A stretch of 64,000 bases of DNA from Streptomyces griseicoloratus (GTDB lineage: Bacteria; Actinomycetota; Actinomycetes; Streptomycetales; Streptomycetaceae), in assembly GCF_014534645.1 (NCBI RefSeq), contig NZ_JACVQF010000184.1:62001-126000 (forward strand), in the 5' to 3' direction. The translations under genes and the position numbers were made by a program. The notes beneath the pieces are model-generated. The model was given only the letters and a program-made list of their open reading frames with translations. It had not been told where the DNA came from and did no database searches. Shown one piece after another: positions 60,758-64,000 of this stretch (position 1 is its first letter; every line of letters starts with the position of its first letter).

Positions 60758-61959
60758 CCGCCCCCTCCGCGCGTCCCGCGCCCCTGACCGGTCTGCGCGT
60801 CCTGGACCTCGCCACCCTCTTCGCGGGCCCCATCGCGGCCACCATGCTCGGCGACTTCGGTGCCGAGGTCGTCAAGGTCGAGCACCCCACCCGGCCCGAC
60901 CCCTCCCGGGGCCACGGCCCGTCGAAGGACGGGGTGGGCCTGTGGTGGAAGGTGCTGGGCCGCAACAAGCGGGCGATCACCCTGGACCTGTCCAGGCCCG
61001 CCGGGCGGACCACCCTGCTCCGGCTCGCCGCGACCGCGGACGTGATCGTCGAGAACTTCCGCCCGGGGACCCTGGAGCGGTGGGACCTGGGCTGGGACGA
61101 GCTGTCCGCCGTCAATCCCCGGCTGGTACTGGCCCGGGTCACCGGCTTCGGCCAGTTCGGCCCCTACGCGCACCGCCCCGGCTTCGGCACCCTCGCCGAG
61201 GCGATGAGCGGCTTCGCCGCCATGACCGGCGAACCGGACGGACCCCCGACCCTGCCGCCCTTCGGTCTCGCCGACTCGATCGCCGGTCTGGCGACGGCGT
61301 ACGCGGTGATGACGGCGCTCGCCGCCCGCGAGCGCACCGGCGAGGGCCAGGTCGTCGACATGGCGATCATCGAGCCGATGCTGATGGTGCTCGGTCCGCA
61401 GCCGCTCTGGTACGACCAGCTCGGCCACGTCCAGCCCCGCACCGGCAACCGCTCCCAGAACAACGCCCCGCGCAACACCTACCGCACCGCCGACGGCACC
61501 TGGGTCGCGGTGTCGACCTCGGCCCAGTCGGTGGCCGAACGCGTGATGCGCCTGGTCGGCCGCCCGGAACTGACCGACGAGCCGTGGTTCGCCACGGGTG
61601 CCGGCCGGGCCCGCCACGCGGACGTCCTGGACGAGGCGGTCGGCGACTGGATCGCCCGGCACACCCGGGCCGAGGTCCTGGCCGCCTTCGAGGAGGCCGA
61701 GGCCGCGGTGGCGCCCGTGCAGGACGTACGGGACGTGATGGCCGATCCGCAGTACCGGGCCCTGGACACCGTCACCACGGTCGACGATCCGGAGCTGGGC
61801 CCGCTGCGCATGCAGAACGTGCTGTTCCGGCTGTCCGCCACCCCCGGCGCGATCCGCTGGGCGGGCCGTCCGCACGGCGCGGACACCGAGGAGGTCCTCA
61901 CCGAGCTGGGCCTGACCCCGGCGGACGTGAAGGGACTCCGCGAGGAGGGCGTCGTATGA
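60754..61959 (+). CDS. Class III (CaiB/BaiF-family) CoA-transferase
   Basis: A 401-residue cytoplasmic enzyme of the family III CoA-transferases, which exchange CoA between an acyl-CoA donor and a carboxylic acid. LRVLDLATLFAGPIAATMLGDFGAEVVKVE is the classic opening, and GQVVDMAIIEPM contains the catalytic Asp202 expected to form the acyl-anhydride intermediate. ENFRPGTLERWDLGWDEL also fits. The start overlaps the preceding stop as ATGA, so it belongs to the same operon as the four glycohydrolase paralogues. Substrate unknown. Confidence 0.92.
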   Translation: MTAPSARPAPLTGLRVLDLATLFAGPIAATMLGDFGAEVVKVEHPTRPDPSRGHGPSKDGVGLWWKVLGRNKRAITLDLSRPAGRTTLLRLAATADVIVENFRPGTLERWDLGWDELSAVNPRLVLARVTGFGQFGPYAHRPGFGTLAEAMSGFAAMTGEPDGPPTLPPFGLADSIAGLATAYAVMTALAARERTGEGQVVDMAIIEPMLMVLGPQPLWYDQLGHVQPRTGNRSQNNAPRNTYRTADGTWVAVSTSAQSVAERVMRLVGRPELTDEPWFATGAGRARHADVLDEAVGDWIARHTRAEVLAAFEEAEAAVAPVQDVRDVMADPQYRALDTVTTVDDPELGPLRMQNVLFRLSATPGAIRWAGRPHGADTEEVLTELGLTPADVKGLREEGVV

Positions 61960-62780
61960 CAGCACCCCCGCTGACCTGGCTGTACGCCCCCGGGGACCGC
62001 CCGCGCGTGGTCGCCGGGGCGCTGGCCGCCGGTGCCGACGTCGTCGTGATCGACCTGGAGGACGCGGTCGCCCCCGACCGCAAGGACTACGCCCGTGACG
62101 CCACCGCCGAGCTGCTGACCGATCCGCAGCCCGTCCCGGTCCACGTCCGCGTGAACGCCCTGGACGGCCCGCTCGCCGCCGCGGACCTCGCGGCGGTGGC
62201 CGCGCTGCCGGGACTGTCCGGGCTGCGGCTGCCCAAGGTGACGTCCGCCGAGCAGATCACCGGCGTCGCCGAGGCCACCGCCGGCCCGCCCCTGTACGCG
62301 CTGCTGGAGACGGCCCTGGGCGTGGAGCGGGCGTACGGCATCGCCGCGTCCCATCCGTCGTTGCGCGGTGTCTTCCTCGGCGAGGCGGACCTCCGGGCCG
62401 ACCTGGGGGTACGCGACGACACCGGACTCGACTGGTCCCGCTCCCGCGTGGTCGTGGCCGCGCGGGCGGCGGGTCTGGCGCCGCCCGCGCAGTCGGTGCA
62501 TCCCGACACCCGGGACCTGGAGGGCCTGGCGGCCTCCTGCGCCCACGGCCGGGCCCTGGGCTTCCTCGGCCGTGCCGCCATCCACCCCCGTCAGCTGCCG
62601 ATCATCGAGCGGGCCTATCTGCCGACCGAGCGGGAGCTGGAGGAGGCGGAGACGATTCTCAAGGCGGCCACGGCGCAGCCGGGCGCCCAGGCGCTGCCGG
62701 ACGGCCGGTTCATCGACGCGGCGGTGGTGGCGGCGGCCCGGCGCACCCTGTCACTGGCCCGGCGCCCCTCGGTCCCCTGA
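61956..62780 (+). CDS. CitE/HpcH-like acyl-CoA lyase or thioesterase
   Basis: A 274-residue TIM-barrel protein of the CitE family, which includes citryl-CoA lyase and malyl-CoA lyases. LYAPGDRPRVVAGALAAGADVVVIDLEDAVAPDRK holds the metal-binding acidic pair, and LLETALGVERAYGIA and LGEADLRADLG complete the site. Coupling to the CoA-transferase by an ATGA overlap suggests that the transferase makes a hydroxyacyl-CoA that this lyase cleaves, as in malyl- or citramalyl-CoA pathways. How this ties to ADP-ribose chemistry is unclear. It is the last gene of the operon, followed by a strong terminator. Confidence 0.9.
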   Translation: MTAPPLTWLYAPGDRPRVVAGALAAGADVVVIDLEDAVAPDRKDYARDATAELLTDPQPVPVHVRVNALDGPLAAADLAAVAALPGLSGLRLPKVTSAEQITGVAEATAGPPLYALLETALGVERAYGIAASHPSLRGVFLGEADLRADLGVRDDTGLDWSRSRVVVAARAAGLAPPAQSVHPDTRDLEGLAASCAHGRALGFLGRAAIHPRQLPIIERAYLPTERELEEAETILKAATAQPGAQALPDGRFIDAAVVAAARRTLSLARRPSVP

Positions 62781-62798
62781 CCTGCGCCCCGGCACACG

Positions 62799-62832
62799 CG
62801 AGGGCGCCCGGAACATCCTCCGGGCGCCCTCG
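62799..62832. terminator. Terminator shared by the glycohydrolase operon and lgt
   Basis: A perfect 14-bp stem (62799-62812 with 62819-62832) lies between the convergent lyase and lgt genes. Confidence 0.85.
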
Positions 62833-62854
62833 GTGGCGTGTGTGAGGCCGGGCG

Positions 62855-63841
62855 TCAGCTCTTCTTGGCCGACTCGGCGCCGTCCTTCACGTCGTCCTTG
62901 CCCTGTCCTTCGTCCTTGCCCTGTGTGCCGTCCCCGGCGTCGTCCGCGGCCTTCGGTTCGCCCTCGCCGTCCGAGTCCGTGCCGGACTTCGCCGCATCGT
63001 CCCCGGTCGCCTCACCGGACGCCGCCGCGGCCGGTTCGACCACGGCCTCCCGGCCCGGCCGCATCCGCGCGGAGAGCACGATGTACGTCACGGCGAGCAG
63101 GAACATGATCAGGGCGGTCCAGTTGTTCAGCCGGAGGCCCAGGATGTGGTGGGCGTCGTCGACGCGCAGGTACTCGGTCCAGAAGCGGCCCGCGCAGTAC
63201 GCGGCGACGTACAGCGCGAACGCCCGGCCGTGGCCCAGCTGGAAGCGGCGGTCGGCCCAGATCACGAGCAGCGCGACACCGATGCACCACAGCGACTCGT
63301 ACAGGAACGTCGGGTGGTAGGTGCCCGGTACCCGCCCGTCCGCCGAGGAGGTGATCTCCACGGCCCACGGCAGGTCGGTGGCCCGGCCGTACAGCTCCTG
63401 GTTGAACCAGTTGCCCCAGCGGCCGATGGCCTGGGCGAAGGCGATGCCGGGGGCGACGGCGTCGGCGTAGGCCGGCATCGGGATGCCCCGGCGCCGGGCG
63501 CCGATCCAGGCGCCCAGGGCTCCGAGGGCGATGGCGCCCCAGATGCCGAGGCCGCCCTCCCAGATCTTGAAGGCGTCCACCCAGTCACGGCCCTCGCTGA
63601 AGTACAGCTCGTAGTCCGTGATCACGTGGTAGAGCCGGCCGCCGACCAGGCCGAAGGGAACGGCCCAGACCGCGATGTCGGCCACCGTGCCGGCCCGCCC
63701 GCCGCGGGCGATCCAGCGCTTGTTGCCGAGCCAGACGGCAACGAAGACGCCGATGATGATGCAGAACGCGTAGCCGCGCAGCGGGATGGGACCGAGGTAC
63801 AGCACCCCGCGCGACGGGCTGGGAATGAAGGCAAGTTCCAT
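62855..63841 (-). CDS. lgt: Prolipoprotein diacylglyceryl transferase
   Basis: Adds diacylglycerol to the lipobox Cys of prelipoproteins (for example LivK of this window). The 328-residue membrane protein opens with IPLRGYAFCIIIGVFVAVWLG and carries GGRLYHVITDYELYF, the family signature QAIGRWGNWFNQELYG (Arg141), and FLYESLWCIGVALLV. About seven membrane segments are expected. The last 60 residues are an acidic, Lys/Asp-rich cytoplasmic tail, a common actinobacterial extension. It starts with ATG. Confidence 0.96.
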   Translation of the reverse strand: MELAFIPSPSRGVLYLGPIPLRGYAFCIIIGVFVAVWLGNKRWIARGGRAGTVADIAVWAVPFGLVGGRLYHVITDYELYFSEGRDWVDAFKIWEGGLGIWGAIALGALGAWIGARRRGIPMPAYADAVAPGIAFAQAIGRWGNWFNQELYGRATDLPWAVEITSSADGRVPGTYHPTFLYESLWCIGVALLVIWADRRFQLGHGRAFALYVAAYCAGRFWTEYLRVDDAHHILGLRLNNWTALIMFLLAVTYIVLSARMRPGREAVVEPAAAASGEATGDDAAKSGTDSDGEGEPKAADDAGDGTQGKDEGQGKDDVKDGAESAKKS

Positions 63842-63926
63842 GGCAGGGTCGACGCTACCGTGTCGGACGCGACCCGCGCCGGGTGGCCCGGCTACGGGTC
63901 CGTAACGGGCGGGCGTGCGCCGGGCC

Positions 63927-64000
63927 CTACTTGTTGGCGTCCTGCACGAGTTGCTTCAGCTTGGCCGGGGTCATCGAGCGGTCCTGGTAGATGTTCCTGC
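63927..64000 (-). CDS. Partial gene, possible DsbA/thioredoxin-like protein (3' end only)
   Basis: The last 23 codons of a minus-strand gene cut by the window edge, ending ...MTPAKLKQLVQDANK before a TAG. The tail fits the C-terminal helix of a thioredoxin-fold (DsbA-like) secreted protein, which from memory often sits upstream of lgt in Streptomyces, but the visible sequence is too short to be sure. Confidence 0.35.
   Translation of the reverse strand, partial: RNIYQDRSMTPAKLKQLVQDANK

Overview
The window looks like a core-chromosome segment of a Streptomyces species. GC content is very high, GTG and TTG starts are common, genes overlap as ATGA or GTGA, one gene carries a rare TTA codon, and there are streptomycete hallmarks (Tat-exported nucleotidase, GlnR-type boxes, an RHS/WXG100-like secretion locus). 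From memory, the gene order rpsA - polA - liv - ANTAR regulator - pyk - gltBD - lgt resembles the S. coelicolor SCO1998-SCO2035 region; I could not check this by alignment.

Layout. 0-9 kb: rpsA (minus, with a clear promoter), a methyltransferase whose start codon seems to be lost or non-canonical, the helicase hrpB, a modular secreted lytic transglycosylase, a DUF4184 membrane protein and a small unknown gene, followed by a 13-copy 23-bp tandem repeat. 9-16 kb: polA, a YdeP/FdhF-like molybdopterin oxidoreductase, a PaaI-like thioesterase and a 1.1-kb gene-free gap. 16-22 kb: a complete branched-chain amino-acid ABC operon, livKHMGF. 22-30 kb: an overlapping minus-strand operon made of an SseB-like protein, a WXG100-like protein, a 1570-residue RHS protein with a deaminase-like C-terminal toxin, and three small ORFs that are immunity candidates. 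30-33 kb: an ANTAR response regulator, tRNA-Leu(CAA), a free-standing LAGLIDADG protein with a TTA codon in its motif, and pyk. 33-41 kb: a Tat nucleotidase, a DesA/DesB-like decarboxylase plus N-monooxygenase pair, and pepN. 41-48 kb: an orphan receiver protein, chorismate mutase, a zincin with a zinc ribbon, a MarR/MFS divergon with twin operators, a VWA protein, and a rhomboid protease overlapping a GH46 chitosanase. 48-54 kb: gltBD with GlnR-like boxes upstream. 54-63 kb: a VIT-family transporter, then a six-gene overlapping operon of four ADP-ribosylglycohydrolase paralogues, a class III CoA-transferase and a CitE/HpcH-like lyase. 63-64 kb: lgt and the 3' end of a thioredoxin-like gene.

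How genes work together. The housekeeping genes cover translation (rpsA, tRNA-Leu), repair (polA), glycolysis (pyk), nitrogen assimilation (gltBD, liv) and lipoprotein maturation (lgt). Two loci look least described. One is the RHS toxin operon, which reads as a contact-dependent or type VII-like weapon with a nucleic-acid-deaminase warhead and its own immunity genes. The other is the ADP-ribosylglycohydrolase quartet, in which one paralogue has lost its metal-binding residues, another carries a 12-residue tandem-repeat tail, and two CoA-dependent enzymes are co-transcribed.
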